DNA of 64,000 bases from Sphingomonas sp. S-NIH.Pt15_0812 (GCF_003951315.1 NZ_QLJH01000002.1:1-64000); one strand, 5' to 3'. Positions 7,561 through 18,664 are shown, counted from the first letter of the stretch. Made by a program: numbers and translations. The notes: generated from the letters alone by a model not told the origin.

Positions 7561-8661
7561 TTAATCGATGATGCGGAACGTATAGCTGTACGACCGCGCG
7601 ACGCCGCGCACCCGGACATTGTCGATCGTGACGCTGTACGTCACCTTGCGCCCCAGCCCCGCCACCTTCCACTGGATGTTGTTGGGCAGGCCGTAACCGA
7701 TATTGTCGAAGCTGATGCTCGACACCGGCAGCGCCACGCCATCCTCGCCCACGACCCGGATCGTCGCGGCGGCATAATCCACCGCGCCGTTGTTGCCGGC
7801 GCGGCTGGTATCGATGATCGCGGAGAAGGACAGCAGCGCGCCGGTGTCGAAATAGCGCGCGGGATAGTCGCCCTGCGGATAGGCGACGAAGCCGGGCAGC
7901 GCGGCGGCATTGACCGCCGGCGCACTCGCCTGGCCGAAGACCTTGAGCGAGGTCGCGTCGGTGCGGTTGGCGCCGTCCGTTCCCGCGACCCGGCCATAGG
8001 CGATGCTGGTCAGGAAGGGGGACAGGATCCAGCGGCGATGACCGACATTGTCGGCGACGATGTTGCGCACCTCAGTCATCCAGCCGGCGAAGATCGTGTC
8101 GGTCGGGGTGAGCGACAGATAGGGCGACGGCACCGCGCCATAGAGGTTGCTCGACCCGGCGCCGGCCGCGCCGCTGGCGGTATAGCATTTCCAGTCGGTC
8201 GGCGGGGTGTGACTGAGCTGGCCGTTCGCCGCCATCATCAGCGCCGACTCCATCGCCTCCGCCTGATCGGCATCGGAATAGGTGACGGCGGGCAGCTTGT
8301 GCAGCGCGCGGATGCCGTTGATCGCCGCCAGCGCTTCCGCCCGGACATTGTCGCCTAGCGTCCCCGCCTTGCAGTTGGCCACGTCCGGCTGGACCGTGTA
8401 GCTGGCCGCGATTCCCGCCGCCCAGGCGGTGGGGATGCTGGCGGTCGGCGTGGGACTCGGGGTGGGTGACGGCGTTGGCGTCGGTGCGGCGGTGGGCGTC
8501 GGGCTGGGCGTGGGAACCGGCTGCGGCGTGGGAGTGGCCGCCGGCACCACCGTCACCCCCGTGCCGGCGCCCGACGCATCGCCGCTCCCGCCACCGCAGG
8601 ATGCGAGCAGAGGCACCAGGATCAGGGCCTGCCAAGCCATGGTCGAACGCAGCCGCATCAT
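7561..8661 (-). CDS. CAP-domain (SCP/PR-1) lipoprotein
   Basis: A 366-residue secreted lipoprotein. The signal peptide ends in the lipobox LLASC with cysteine at 22. A Pro/Thr-rich low-complexity linker made of PTPSPTP-like units covers about residues 38-75. A CAP/SCP domain follows (ALAAINGIRALHKLPAV, then LSHTPP, NIVADNVGHRRWIL). The C-terminal third, after about residue 230, is not obviously part of a CAP domain. Bacterial CAP proteins are extracellular with poorly defined roles. It is transcribed separately from its flanking genes. Confidence 0.8.
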   Translation of the reverse strand: MMRLRSTMAWQALILVPLLASCGGGSGDASGAGTGVTVVPAATPTPQPVPTPSPTPTAAPTPTPSPTPSPTPTASIPTAWAAGIAASYTVQPDVANCKAGTLGDNVRAEALAAINGIRALHKLPAVTYSDADQAEAMESALMMAANGQLSHTPPTDWKCYTASGAAGAGSSNLYGAVPSPYLSLTPTDTIFAGWMTEVRNIVADNVGHRRWILSPFLTSIAYGRVAGTDGANRTDATSLKVFGQASAPAVNAAALPGFVAYPQGDYPARYFDTGALLSFSAIIDTSRAGNNGAVDYAAATIRVVGEDGVALPVSSISFDNIGYGLPNNIQWKVAGLGRKVTYSVTIDNVRVRGVARSYSYTFRIID

Positions 8662-8751
8662 TTCCGTCCCTGTTCCGGGCAGAAACGGATCCGCCGCGCT
8701 TGACGCGCTATGACCCTGGAATCTTAAGGAAGAATGTATAACATCGCCGGC

Positions 8752-10266
8752 TTAGGCGACCATTGCCACGGGGGCGTCGACCGGCTTCGCCACCGGTTCG
8801 GCACGGCGTCGCGCAGGATCGCGCCCCGCCCCCGCCGGTACGCTCGCCACCGCGTTGCTCAGGGCGAAGAGCAGCAACATGGTCAGAACCACGCGACCAT
8901 CGGTCGGGATATAGGGGAACATCGCGCCCGCGCACAGCGCCACCCCCAGTCCCAGGTCCGACAGCCCTCCCCAGCCCCTCGCCCGCGACACGCGACGCGC
9001 GCGATAGGAGGCGATGGCTTGCGCCGCGATCCCTCCTGCGAACAGCGCCAAGCCGGTCAGGCCGGAGAAGAGCGCGATCGCCAGATAGCCGTTCACGAAA
9101 TCGATGATCCCCTCGCCCTGGCGGAGATCGCGCATCTGAAAGGTGACGGCCGAGGCTGGCTGCCCGATCGCCGGGTTTTGGCGAACGATCTCGACACCCC
9201 GATCATACAGCCTGTCGCGATATTCGCTGCTATTCTTCGCATCCGACGAGAAACCGACCAGATTGGCGACCCGCTCGCTGGACAAGGCGGCACCGTAAAG
9301 GCCGGCCCCGACCACAGCCAGCAAGGCCATCGGTGCCACCACCCCCTTGACGCCGCGTTGGGAGAGAAGCACGCCGAAGCAACCGGCAACGGCACCCAGC
9401 CATCCTGCTCGAGATTGGATCGCGAAGAGTCCAGCCGCTACGATCGCCAGAACGATCCGGTGCCCGCGCGGAGTTTTAAAGATATCACGCGCTGCGAAGG
9501 TCGCGACAAAGCACAGTGCCAAAAGGGCGGCCGACAAAGGTGGGTTCATCAACGGCCCCCCTGCGCGCAGCATCCCGCCCCGCATCTTCACGCCGGAAAT
9601 ACCGTAAATCCCAAAATGATTTTGGAAGGCTTGGTACATGGGCCAAACCTTGACGCTTTCGAAAATCGCGATGCAGGCGACCGTTGCCGCCGCTGATACG
9701 GTGAACGCAAAGGCGATCCGAATATTCCTCTCGCTGGCCAGCGCCTTTCTGACGACCAGATATGGCAGGAACAGGCTCAACGAAATCTGGACAATGACGC
9801 GCAAGACGTTCGTCAGCGATGAGTCCCTTGCCGCTATGAACGCCAAGACGAACATCACCGAGAACGCTGGAAGATCGGCCAGCGAATAACGGGTACGCGC
9901 TTCCTTCTTCCACATCACCATGGCAATCAGCGCACCGAATGTGACGCAAGCTTCTGCCGTGATATTCACCAGCTGCAACGACCCGACCATTGCCATGGTG
10001 GCTACAGACGGAAGTGTCACAACCAGGAAGATCAGGATACCCGCCGCATTGTGCCTGTTCCGGATGAGCGCCACCGCCGCAACCGCCAAGGCGGCAAAGG
10101 CGACATAAATCTGGCCCAGCGACAATGCCCCCAAGGCCAAAGCGGTGGACTTGGCAGCCTCCCGGCCCACCGGCTTGTAGGCAGGTCTTACCCACAGGCC
10201 GACCAGATAGACGGCGATCGTCGTGAGGATCGTCAGGACAACGAGCGATTTTATCACATAAAACAT
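8752..10266 (-). CDS. O-antigen ligase/polymerase-like membrane protein
   Basis: A 504-residue protein with about ten to twelve hydrophobic segments. It has the Wzy/WaaL (PF04932-type) architecture: a long periplasmic loop between late helices, with SRAGWLGAVAG and the downstream YRDRLYDRG segment. It probably ligates or polymerises surface polysaccharide in the inner membrane. The C-terminus is a short Pro/Ala tail. The next gene upstream on the same strand is an acyltransferase, so the pair may modify a surface glycan. The 5' half is less GC-rich than the window average. Confidence 0.7.
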   Translation of the reverse strand: MFYVIKSLVVLTILTTIAVYLVGLWVRPAYKPVGREAAKSTALALGALSLGQIYVAFAALAVAAVALIRNRHNAAGILIFLVVTLPSVATMAMVGSLQLVNITAEACVTFGALIAMVMWKKEARTRYSLADLPAFSVMFVLAFIAARDSSLTNVLRVIVQISLSLFLPYLVVRKALASERNIRIAFAFTVSAAATVACIAIFESVKVWPMYQAFQNHFGIYGISGVKMRGGMLRAGGPLMNPPLSAALLALCFVATFAARDIFKTPRGHRIVLAIVAAGLFAIQSRAGWLGAVAGCFGVLLSQRGVKGVVAPMALLAVVGAGLYGAALSSERVANLVGFSSDAKNSSEYRDRLYDRGVEIVRQNPAIGQPASAVTFQMRDLRQGEGIIDFVNGYLAIALFSGLTGLALFAGGIAAQAIASYRARRVSRARGWGGLSDLGLGVALCAGAMFPYIPTDGRVVLTMLLLFALSNAVASVPAGAGRDPARRRAEPVAKPVDAPVAMVA

Positions 10267-10340
10267 CGATAAACCAATCTATATGTCCCGTGGGCCGGTA
10301 GAGATTTCGCTGCTTGGTGCAGGCGGCTTCGCATGACGGG

Positions 10341-11408
10341 TTACTTATGCTTTACGCTGAAAATAGCGGGGCGCTCAATCAAGTTCCAACTCATGAAAGC
10401 CATGGCCGTCGTGACGATCGTAGCTGTCGCGACGTAGATGAAAAACGGGACATGATAGTCAAATCCACTCAATATCATCTGCTGCAATGGAAAGGCATAT
10501 AGGTAGAGCCCATAGGACAGATCATATCGCCGGGCCAATTCCTCCTCCGCCCGTTTGGGCGATGAGCAGAGATAGAATAGGCAATATGCCAGGCAAGGCA
10601 CGTACAGGACATCTACGATGACCTTGGCGACGATCGGCTGTTCGGGCAGCCAGATGGCCGACGCCATTGCGATGCCGATAAGTATGAGAATAACCGGAGA
10701 ACGAGGGATATGCGCCCTCAATTTGTAGAACAGCATCCCGGTGACAAACCACGACCCGACGGAAAACCAGAGATATGGCCATCCGAACAATTTGCCTATG
10801 ATACCAAATCCGGGGTTCCATCCCATTCCGTCCGCATACATCTTGCATGCCGTCAGCAGCACAAGCACCGAACACAATATCGGCACCAAACCCTTTCGAA
10901 ACAGGACAACGGCGGCAGTCATCGCAATATAGCAAATCACCTCGAAGAATATGCTCCACAGAGAGCCATTGATGACCTTGACCGGGGAGTGTACAAAGAC
11001 CCCATCTACTGGCGCATAGCCGTTGAACGCTATGTTTTTCAGCAGCCACTTCAAGAAATGGTCAGTAATAACCTGAGACAATGGCAGTCCGGCATAGATC
11101 GGAGCCACGATGAAGGCACCGAAGAATACGGCTACGAAATAGGCCGGATAGAGACGGAGCAGCCTCTTTATAAGAAAATCGATTGGCGCACTTTTTTCCC
11201 AGCTACGTAAGACCAACGCCCCGCTCATGATCAGGAAGCAGGCGACGCCGACATTCCCCGCATTATACAAGCCTCTCGTAAGGACGGAGATGGGCTCTCC
11301 GGCCTCGGTTCCGTAGTAAAATGCAAAAGAATGAGACCAAAGCACCATCAAGGCCAAGGCCAATCGGATCGTGCTGATATTATTATCGCCGCTGATGACG
11401 CGGTCCAT
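10341..11408 (-). CDS. Acyltransferase family 3 membrane protein (OafA-like)
   Basis: A membrane O-acyltransferase with about ten hydrophobic segments. Family signatures are IRLALALMVLWSHSFAFYYG near the N-terminus, then NAGNVGVACFLIMSG and RLLRLYPAYF. Such proteins acetylate or acylate sugars of O-antigen, exopolysaccharide or glycans. The ATG at 11408 is preferred because the family motif begins about 12 residues later; an upstream ATG at 11498 would add 30 atypical residues. Base composition is clearly lower in GC than the surroundings (about half G+C by eye), suggesting horizontal acquisition. Confidence 0.8.
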   Translation of the reverse strand: MDRVISGDNNISTIRLALALMVLWSHSFAFYYGTEAGEPISVLTRGLYNAGNVGVACFLIMSGALVLRSWEKSAPIDFLIKRLLRLYPAYFVAVFFGAFIVAPIYAGLPLSQVITDHFLKWLLKNIAFNGYAPVDGVFVHSPVKVINGSLWSIFFEVICYIAMTAAVVLFRKGLVPILCSVLVLLTACKMYADGMGWNPGFGIIGKLFGWPYLWFSVGSWFVTGMLFYKLRAHIPRSPVILILIGIAMASAIWLPEQPIVAKVIVDVLYVPCLAYCLFYLCSSPKRAEEELARRYDLSYGLYLYAFPLQQMILSGFDYHVPFFIYVATATIVTTAMAFMSWNLIERPAIFSVKHK

Positions 11409-11606
11409 CAGCCTTGCTTCGGAGCGGAGACCTAACTTCGCAAGCACGTGCACATCTTTGCTGAAAAATGGCCGACGAAGAGCGCGCACTGTCAACATGT
11501 CGGCAGAAAATCCCGCATTTTCACCTCCGTTACCCGTTTGGCGGGGCGCGATCCAGCCACGGCATCGCCGGCGCCGGATCGGCCGGTGCCGCGCGCGCCG
11601 GTCTCG

Positions 11607-12371
11607 TCAGATACCGCCATCCACCATGTCGTGCCCCGCCGCCGCCAGCGCGGCGACCAGATCCGCGACACAGGCCGCCACCAGGTCCGCATCGGGGCCA
11701 CGCACCACCAGATTGGCTCCCACCCGACCCTCGCGAAAGAAGGGATAGCTGCCGATCGCGATCTCGCCCCGGTCGCGGAAGCGCTTCTCCGCGTCGCGCA
11801 GGATGTCGGCCACCTCGCTCTCGGCGATCCAGCCGCCGATCGTGCGCGACACGACCGGGCGGCCGCCCTCCAGCGTGCCGGTCAGCGAATCGAGCATCCC
11901 CGCGGTGATGTGCGGCACGCCCGCCATGATGAAGATGTTGCCGATGCGGATGCCCGGTGCGCCCGACACGCGATTGACGATCAGTCCCGCCCCCTCCGGC
12001 ACCCGCGCCATCCGCGCCCGCGCCTCGGTCAGGCCGCCGCGCGTGGCGTAATAGTCGGTCAGCACCGCCATCGCCTCCGGGTGGTGGACGACGCCGACGC
12101 CCAGCGCCGCCGCGATCGCGTCGACGGTGATGTCGTCATGCGTCGGCCCGATGCCGCCGGTGGTGAACAAATAGTCGTTGCGCGCGCGCAGGCTGTTGAC
12201 CGCCTCGACGATCGCTTCCTCGCGATCGGCGACCACGCGCACCTCGGCGAGCCGGATGCCCTGCACGTTGAGCCAGGCGGCGACTTGCGCGACGTTGCGA
12301 TCCTGCGTCCGTCCGGACAGGATTTCATCGCCGATCACGACGAGCGCGGCGGTCCAGATACGATCGGCCAT
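11607..12371 (-). CDS. CinA N-terminal (MoaB/Mog-fold) domain protein
   Basis: A 254-residue protein of the competence/damage-inducible CinA family with a molybdopterin-binding (MoaB/Mog-like) fold. Diagnostic motifs are VVIGDEILSG near the N-terminus and LFTTGGIGPTHDD around residues 69-81. The C-terminal nicotinamide-nucleotide amidase domain of full CinA is absent, giving the short stand-alone form common in alphaproteobacteria. It is divergent from map across a 50-base gap. Its cellular role is uncertain. Confidence 0.87.
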   Translation of the reverse strand: MADRIWTAALVVIGDEILSGRTQDRNVAQVAAWLNVQGIRLAEVRVVADREEAIVEAVNSLRARNDYLFTTGGIGPTHDDITVDAIAAALGVGVVHHPEAMAVLTDYYATRGGLTEARARMARVPEGAGLIVNRVSGAPGIRIGNIFIMAGVPHITAGMLDSLTGTLEGGRPVVSRTIGGWIAESEVADILRDAEKRFRDRGEIAIGSYPFFREGRVGANLVVRGPDADLVAACVADLVAALAAAGHDMVDGGI

Positions 12372-12421
12372 GGCGCGACCTTAGCCTCGCAAAAGCGCCG
12401 CCGCCACGCTATATCGCGGCG

Positions 12422-13249
12422 ATGACCGAATATGTGACCGTGACGTCCGACGCGCCCGAGGGCCGCACCGGGGCGATCAAGCTTCATGGCCCCGCCGCCT
12501 TTGCCGGGATGCACGCCGCCGGCCGCCTCGCCGCCGAGACGCTCGACATGATCACGCCGCACATGCTGCCCGGCGCGTCCACCGCCGAGATCGACCGGAT
12601 GATCTACGACTTCGTCCTGGCGCGCGGCGGCGTGCCGGCGACGCTTGGCTATCGCGGCTATACGCATAGTAGCTGCATCTCGATCAACCATGTCGTCTGC
12701 CACGGCATCCCGTCGGAAAAGACGCTGAAGTCGGGTGACATCGTCAATGTCGACGTCACCCCGATCCTGGACGGCTGGCATGGCGACACCAGCCGCATGT
12801 ACCTGATCGGCGACGTGCCGCTGAAGGCCAAGCGGCTGGTCGAGGTGACCTATGAATGCCTGATGCTGGGGCTGGAACAGGCCAGGCCCGGCAATCACCT
12901 GGGAGACATCTCGCACGTCATCCAACGCCATGCGGAGAAGCACCGCTACGGCGTCGTCCGCGATTTCTGCGGGCATGGCGTCGGCCGGCTGTTCCACGAC
13001 GCGCCCGAGGTCGTCCATGTCGGCCGCCCCGGCACCGGTCCCGAACTGCGCCCCGGCATGATCTTCACGGTCGAGCCGATGATCAATATCGGCCGCCCCG
13101 ACGTGAAGCTGCTCGACGACGGCTGGACCGCCGTGACCCGCGACCGCTCGCTATCGGCGCAGTTCGAGCATTCGATCGGCATCACCGAGACGGGCTGCGA
13201 GATCTTCACCACCAGCCCGGCAGGGCTGCACCAGCCGCCCTATCTGTAA
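12422..13249 (+). CDS. map: Methionine aminopeptidase, type I
   Basis: Cytosolic metallo-aminopeptidase that removes the initiator methionine from nascent proteins. The 275-residue length and order of metal ligands fit MetAP type I: GYRGYTHSSCISINHVVCHG, then NVDVTPILDGWHGDTSRM (two Asp ligands), CGHGVGRLFHD (His ligand), FTVEPMINIG (Glu ligand) and QFEHSIGIT (final Glu). It has no zinc-finger extension. A terminator at 13276-13312 follows immediately, suggesting a monocistronic unit. Confidence 0.97.
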   Translation: MTEYVTVTSDAPEGRTGAIKLHGPAAFAGMHAAGRLAAETLDMITPHMLPGASTAEIDRMIYDFVLARGGVPATLGYRGYTHSSCISINHVVCHGIPSEKTLKSGDIVNVDVTPILDGWHGDTSRMYLIGDVPLKAKRLVEVTYECLMLGLEQARPGNHLGDISHVIQRHAEKHRYGVVRDFCGHGVGRLFHDAPEVVHVGRPGTGPELRPGMIFTVEPMINIGRPDVKLLDDGWTAVTRDRSLSAQFEHSIGITETGCEIFTTSPAGLHQPPYL

Positions 13250-13275
13250 GACTTCGCCACATATCCGGAAGCCTG

Positions 13276-13312
13276 ACGGCGGCACGGCTTAGGCAGGTGC
13301 CGCCGTTTTCTT
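13276..13312 (+). terminator. Rho-independent terminator of map
   Basis: A 10-bp stem ACGGCGGCAC (13276-13285) pairs with 13297-13306 around an 11-base loop, followed by TTTTCTT. It lies 27 bases after the map stop codon. Confidence 0.85.
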
Positions 13313-13770
13313 GCCCGCCTGTCGCTCATGCGCACACTGCGCTGAGCGTCTCAAGCGCGGAGCAACAATCGGCAATACAGCCGCCAGTTTCGCGCGCCTG
13401 CGCTAAGGGATCATCGATCCGGAAACGGATTTTCATGATCGACAACAGCTTAAACATCGATTCTCCCAAGGACAAATTTTTGCGCTATGCCCGGACATTG
13501 GCGGGATCGATCTCCACATCCACTCCGAGGAACTGTCCGATTGCGAGAACGACCAGCCGGTCCCGATCCGGCTCGGCATGGTGGGGTTCGGGCCGGTGGC
13601 GGGAATCGCCGCCGCCGCCCTGCCCGCCGCCCGCCCTGCCCGCGGCCAGCCTGCTCCGGGCCCGCCGCGCGACGCTGCGCCCCCGCCGCCGTCGGACGAT
13701 CACGCCGTCCGACATCATCCTGTCCGCGCGATAGTGACGAACCGGCCCGCTCCCGCTAAAGGCGCGGGCC
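13313..13770. other. Gap between map and purL with a possible decayed ORF
   Basis: No confident gene is present. A frame from ATG 13435 starts MIDNSLNIDSPKDKF. Near 13494 the more coding-like frame shifts and reads on as DIGGIDLHIHSEEL and then PIRLGMVGFGPV, a pattern that fits a frameshifted or decayed short gene. I recognise no family. The purL promoter should also lie here. Confidence 0.3.
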
Positions 13771-15981
<2,211 letters not shown>

Positions 15982-16026
15982 GGCTGGCGCGACCCCCGTC
16001 AGGGGATCGGATGCGCGTTCCAGGGG

Positions 16027-16058
16027 AGCCGGACGGATCGCCGTCCGGCTTCCTTCTG
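16027..16058 (+). terminator. Terminator-like hairpin after purL
   Basis: A 10-bp perfect stem AGCCGGACGG (16027-16036) pairs with 16041-16050 around the tetraloop ATCG, followed by the T-rich stretch TCCTTCT. Confidence 0.7.
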
Positions 16059-16099
16059 CGTTCCGCCATCGCGCCGGTCGCCACTGATTTTCCTTGATC

Positions 16100-16160
16100 C
16101 CGATCAACGTTTTTTATTGATGCATATCATATTATACATATATTAGTACGTGTTCACATG
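16100..16160. promoter_or_regulatory. AT-rich promoter/operator region of the smtBA-like operon
   Basis: A sharply AT-rich block (TTTTTTATTGATG, then ATCATATTATACATATATTAG) interrupts otherwise GC-rich DNA just before the ArsR-family gene. It contains imperfect dyads, of the kind ArsR/SmtB repressors bind, and plausible -10 elements. The exact operator cannot be fixed by eye. Confidence 0.5.
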
Positions 16161-16171
16161 TTGAAGGGTTC

Positions 16172-16477
16172 ATGACGGCGGACGAAGGAACGCAACTGGC
16201 CGAATTGTTCCGGCTGCTCGGCGAACCCAACCGGCTTCGGCTGGTGGTGGCGTGTCTCGACGCGCCCCGGACGGTCGGCGATCTGACGGCGGAGGTCGGC
16301 GTCAGCCAGAGCCTCGTGTCGCAGCATCTGCGGTTGCTGCGGGCGGGACGCTTGCTGAAGCAGACGCGGAGCGGACGACATGTCTTCTACGAACTGCCGG
16401 ACTGCCACGTCCGCACCATGCTCACCAACATGATGGACCACGTATTGGAACCCGACGACCTAGCCCAAGAGGATTGA
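16172..16477 (+). CDS. ArsR/SmtB-family zinc-type metalloregulator
   Basis: A 101-residue winged-helix repressor. The recognition helix is in SQSLVSQHLRLLRAGRL (about 45-61) and the wing in RSGRHVFYEL. The C-terminal helix carries the exact alpha-5 metal motif D-x-H-x10-H-x2-E (Asp77, His79, His90, Glu93), which in SmtB and CzrA binds zinc or cobalt. It should therefore release DNA when zinc rises. The ribosome site AAGGG precedes the ATG. The metallothionein gene starts 4 bases after its stop, giving an smtBA-like operon in which the regulator is first. Confidence 0.9.
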   Translation: MTADEGTQLAELFRLLGEPNRLRLVVACLDAPRTVGDLTAEVGVSQSLVSQHLRLLRAGRLLKQTRSGRHVFYELPDCHVRTMLTNMMDHVLEPDDLAQED

Positions 16478-16481
16478 GATC

Positions 16482-16652
16482 ATGAGCATCACTGTCGACA
16501 TGGTGAAGTGCGCCTGCGCCGATTGCGTCTGCATCGTCAGCCCGGACAAGGCCGTGCAGGCCGAGGGTCGCGCCTTCTGCAGCGACAATTGCGCCACGCA
16601 TCACGAGCAGGCCGCCGGGTGCGACCATGCCGGTTGCCCCTGCCACGGCTGA
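16482..16652 (+). CDS. smtA: Bacterial metallothionein (SmtA/BmtA type)
   Basis: A 56-residue Cys-rich metal-binding protein beginning MSITVDMVKCACADCVC. It has nine cysteines (10, 12, 15, 17, 33, 37, 47, 52, 54) plus His40, His41, His49 and His55, in the order of SmtA/BmtA: VKCACxxCxC, then FCSDNCATHH, then AGCDHAGCPC. It should hold several zinc ions in one cytosolic cluster for zinc or cadmium buffering. It lies 4 bases after the zinc-type ArsR regulator, which supports zinc-inducible co-expression. Two tandem hairpins follow at 16662-16738. Confidence 0.92.
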   Translation: MSITVDMVKCACADCVCIVSPDKAVQAEGRAFCSDNCATHHEQAAGCDHAGCPCHG

Positions 16653-16661
16653 AGCCTGACG

Positions 16662-16738
16662 GGACAGCAGGAGCCTGTCGCTCCTGCTGTCCGACCAATG
16701 AAAAGGGCCGCCCCGATCGCCGGGACGGCCCTTTTCAT
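16662..16738 (+). terminator. Two tandem hairpins ending the metallothionein operon
   Basis: The first hairpin has a 13-bp perfect stem (16662-16674 with 16680-16692) and a 5-base loop. The second starts AAAAGGGCCG and ends CGGCCCTTTT (16701-16710 with 16725-16734) and has a T-tract, so it can terminate in both directions and also serve the convergent csbD-like gene. Confidence 0.8.
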
Positions 16739-16757
16739 GTCCGGGACCGGATGACGA

Positions 16758-16940
16758 TCAGATATCGTCGCCCAAGGCGCCCTTGACCTTGCCCTTCACC
16801 TGCTGGCCCTTGCCTTCGGCCTGCTGGGCCTCGCCCTCGGCGGCCAGGTTGGGATCGCGATTATGGTCGCCGATCGCTTCCTTCGCCTTGCCGATCGCTT
16901 CGTTGACATTGCCTTTGATCTTGTCGGTCAGCTCGCCCAT
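16758..16940 (-). CDS. CsbD-family stress protein
   Basis: A 60-residue highly charged protein of the CsbD family, a general-stress group. Hallmarks are GELTDKIKGNVNEAIGKAKEAIGD and repeated GKGQQVKGKVKG-like segments, in Gly/Lys/Ala-rich amphipathic helices. The ATG at 16940 is chosen because GGAGG lies 5 bases before it; a second ATG at 16952 overlaps that ribosome site. In sphingomonads such genes are often under general stress control, which cannot be seen here. Confidence 0.85.
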   Translation of the reverse strand: MGELTDKIKGNVNEAIGKAKEAIGDHNRDPNLAAEGEAQQAEGKGQQVKGKVKGALGDDI

Positions 16941-17050
16941 CACAGCCTCCATGTCGGTCGGATGCGCAGGGCAGAGGAGCCGCCCCCGGCGCCGAACCGG
17001 TCGTGAAAGGAAACCAAGGACTTAGGCTCAAGGTTCCCGATCCGGCTTGC

Positions 17051-18058
17051 CTAGATCAAGCCCGCCAGCGGGCTGGACGGATCGGCATAGCGGCGCTGGC
17101 CCATGCGGCCGGCGCGATAGGACAGCCGCCCCGCCTCCACCGCCGCGCGCATCGCCGCTGCCATCATCACCGGGTCCTTCGCCTCGGCGATCGCAGTGTT
17201 CATCAGCACGCCGTCGCACCCCAGCTCCATCGCCACCGCCGCGTCGGATGCGGTGCCGACGCCCGCATCGACCAGCACCGGCACCTTGGCCCCTTCGACG
17301 ATCAGGCGGATCGTCACCCGGTTCTGGATGCCCAGACCCGACCCGATCGGCGCGCCGAGCGGCATGATCGCGACCGCGCCCACATCCTCCAGCCGCTTCG
17401 CCGCGATCGGATCGTCGACGCAATAGACCATCGGCAGGAACCCCTCCTTGGCCAGGATCTCGGTCGCGCGCAGCGTCTCGACCATGTCCGGATAGAGCGT
17501 CTTCGCCTCGCCCAGCACCTCCAGCTTCACCAGGTCCCAGCCGCCCGCCTCGCGCGCCAGTCGCAACGTGCGGATCGCATCCTCGGCGGTGAAGCAGCCG
17601 GCGGTGTTGGGCAGATAGGTGACCTTCTTCGGGTCGATATAGTCGGTCAGCATCGGCGCATTGCGGTCGCTGACGTTCACGCGCCGCACCGCCACCGTCA
17701 CGATCTCCGCGCCCGATGCCTCCAGCGCGGCGGCATTCTGGGCGAAATCCTTGTACTTGCCGGTGCCGACGATCAGTCGCGAGCGGAAGGTGCGGCCCGC
17801 CACCGTCCAGCTATCGTCCACCAGCGGCGCGACATGGTCGCCGCCGCCGACGAAGTGGACGATCTCGATATCGTCGCCGTCCTCGACGATCACCTCCTTC
17901 AGCGTCGAGCGGGGCACGACCTCCAGGTTGCGCTCCACCGCGACCTTTTCGGGCACCAGCCCCAACTCGCCCGCCAGGTCGGCGAGGCTCAGGCCGGCCG
18001 CGATTCGCTTGTGCTCGCCGTTGACGGTGATCGAGACGGTTCCATCGCTATGGGGCAT
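17051..18058 (-). CDS. thiG: ThiS-ThiG fusion (sulfur carrier plus thiazole synthase)
   Basis: Thiamine thiazole-ring synthesis. The N-terminal part (about 75 residues, [11 protein letters not shown] to EIVHFVGGG) is a complete ThiS-like beta-grasp sulfur carrier ending in Gly-Gly-Gly. It continues directly into a ThiG TIM barrel: [29 protein letters not shown] with the Schiff-base lysine, APIGSGLGI and [12 protein letters not shown]. In most bacteria ThiS is free and its C-terminal Gly-Gly is adenylated and thiocarboxylated, so the fusion raises a mechanistic question. No TPP riboswitch is visible upstream. I prefer the ATG at 18058; one at 18121 is also in frame. Confidence 0.92.
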   Translation of the reverse strand: MPHSDGTVSITVNGEHKRIAAGLSLADLAGELGLVPEKVAVERNLEVVPRSTLKEVIVEDGDDIEIVHFVGGGDHVAPLVDDSWTVAGRTFRSRLIVGTGKYKDFAQNAAALEASGAEIVTVAVRRVNVSDRNAPMLTDYIDPKKVTYLPNTAGCFTAEDAIRTLRLAREAGGWDLVKLEVLGEAKTLYPDMVETLRATEILAKEGFLPMVYCVDDPIAAKRLEDVGAVAIMPLGAPIGSGLGIQNRVTIRLIVEGAKVPVLVDAGVGTASDAAVAMELGCDGVLMNTAIAEAKDPVMMAAAMRAAVEAGRLSYRAGRMGQRRYADPSSPLAGLI

Positions 18059-18208
18059 CGGGTCCAGTTCCAGCCGGGGCGTCGCCGGAGGGGGCCGGAC
18101 GGCGCGTGAAAAGGGGCGCACCGCACTCGCATCTCGACTTCGCGCGGTGCGAGCGGGTAGAGGGGCGATCTAGGGGTCGCGGACGGCGGCCGCAACCGGA
18201 AGCCGCCC

Positions 18209-18664
18209 ATGTCGACCTCTCTCGCCACCGAAGCCCATACCGTGTTCGTGCTGAACGGTCCCAATCTCAACCTGCTCGGCCTGCGCGAGCCGGCCATTTA
18301 CGGCCATGACACGCTCGACGACATTGCCGGCATGATGGAGGACCGCGCCCGCGAACTGGGGCTGGAGATCGACCTGCGCCAGTCCAACCACGAGGGTCAT
18401 CTGATCGACTGGATGCACGAGGCGCAGGCGGTGGGGGCGAAGGCGGTGCTGCTCAATGCGGGCGGCTTCACCCACAGCTCGGTCGCGCTGCACGATGCGA
18501 TCAAGTCGATCGCGACGCCGGTGATCGAGGTCCATCTCTCCAACCCCCATGCCCGGGAAGACTTTCGTCATGTCAGCATGATCGGCCGTGCCGCGAAAGG
18601 CACAGTCGCGGGCTTCGGGGCATTGTCCTACATCCTCGCGCTTGAAGCCGCGGCCCGGTTCTGA
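18209..18664 (+). CDS. aroQ: 3-dehydroquinate dehydratase, type II
   Basis: Third step of the shikimate pathway; dehydrates 3-dehydroquinate with anti elimination. The 151-residue length is typical of the dodecameric type II enzyme. Motifs are [16 protein letters not shown] with the catalytic Tyr, [22 protein letters not shown] and [15 protein letters not shown]. It precedes accB by 31 bases and shares a direction with accB-accC, so one operon is likely, as in many proteobacteria. Confidence 0.97.
   Translation: MSTSLATEAHTVFVLNGPNLNLLGLREPAIYGHDTLDDIAGMMEDRARELGLEIDLRQSNHEGHLIDWMHEAQAVGAKAVLLNAGGFTHSSVALHDAIKSIATPVIEVHLSNPHAREDFRHVSMIGRAAKGTVAGFGALSYILALEAAARF

Noticed and set aside
18059..18208. 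Possible TPP riboswitch upstream of the ThiS-ThiG gene
   Set aside because: No CUGAGA-type THI box pairs are visible on the minus strand in this stretch.
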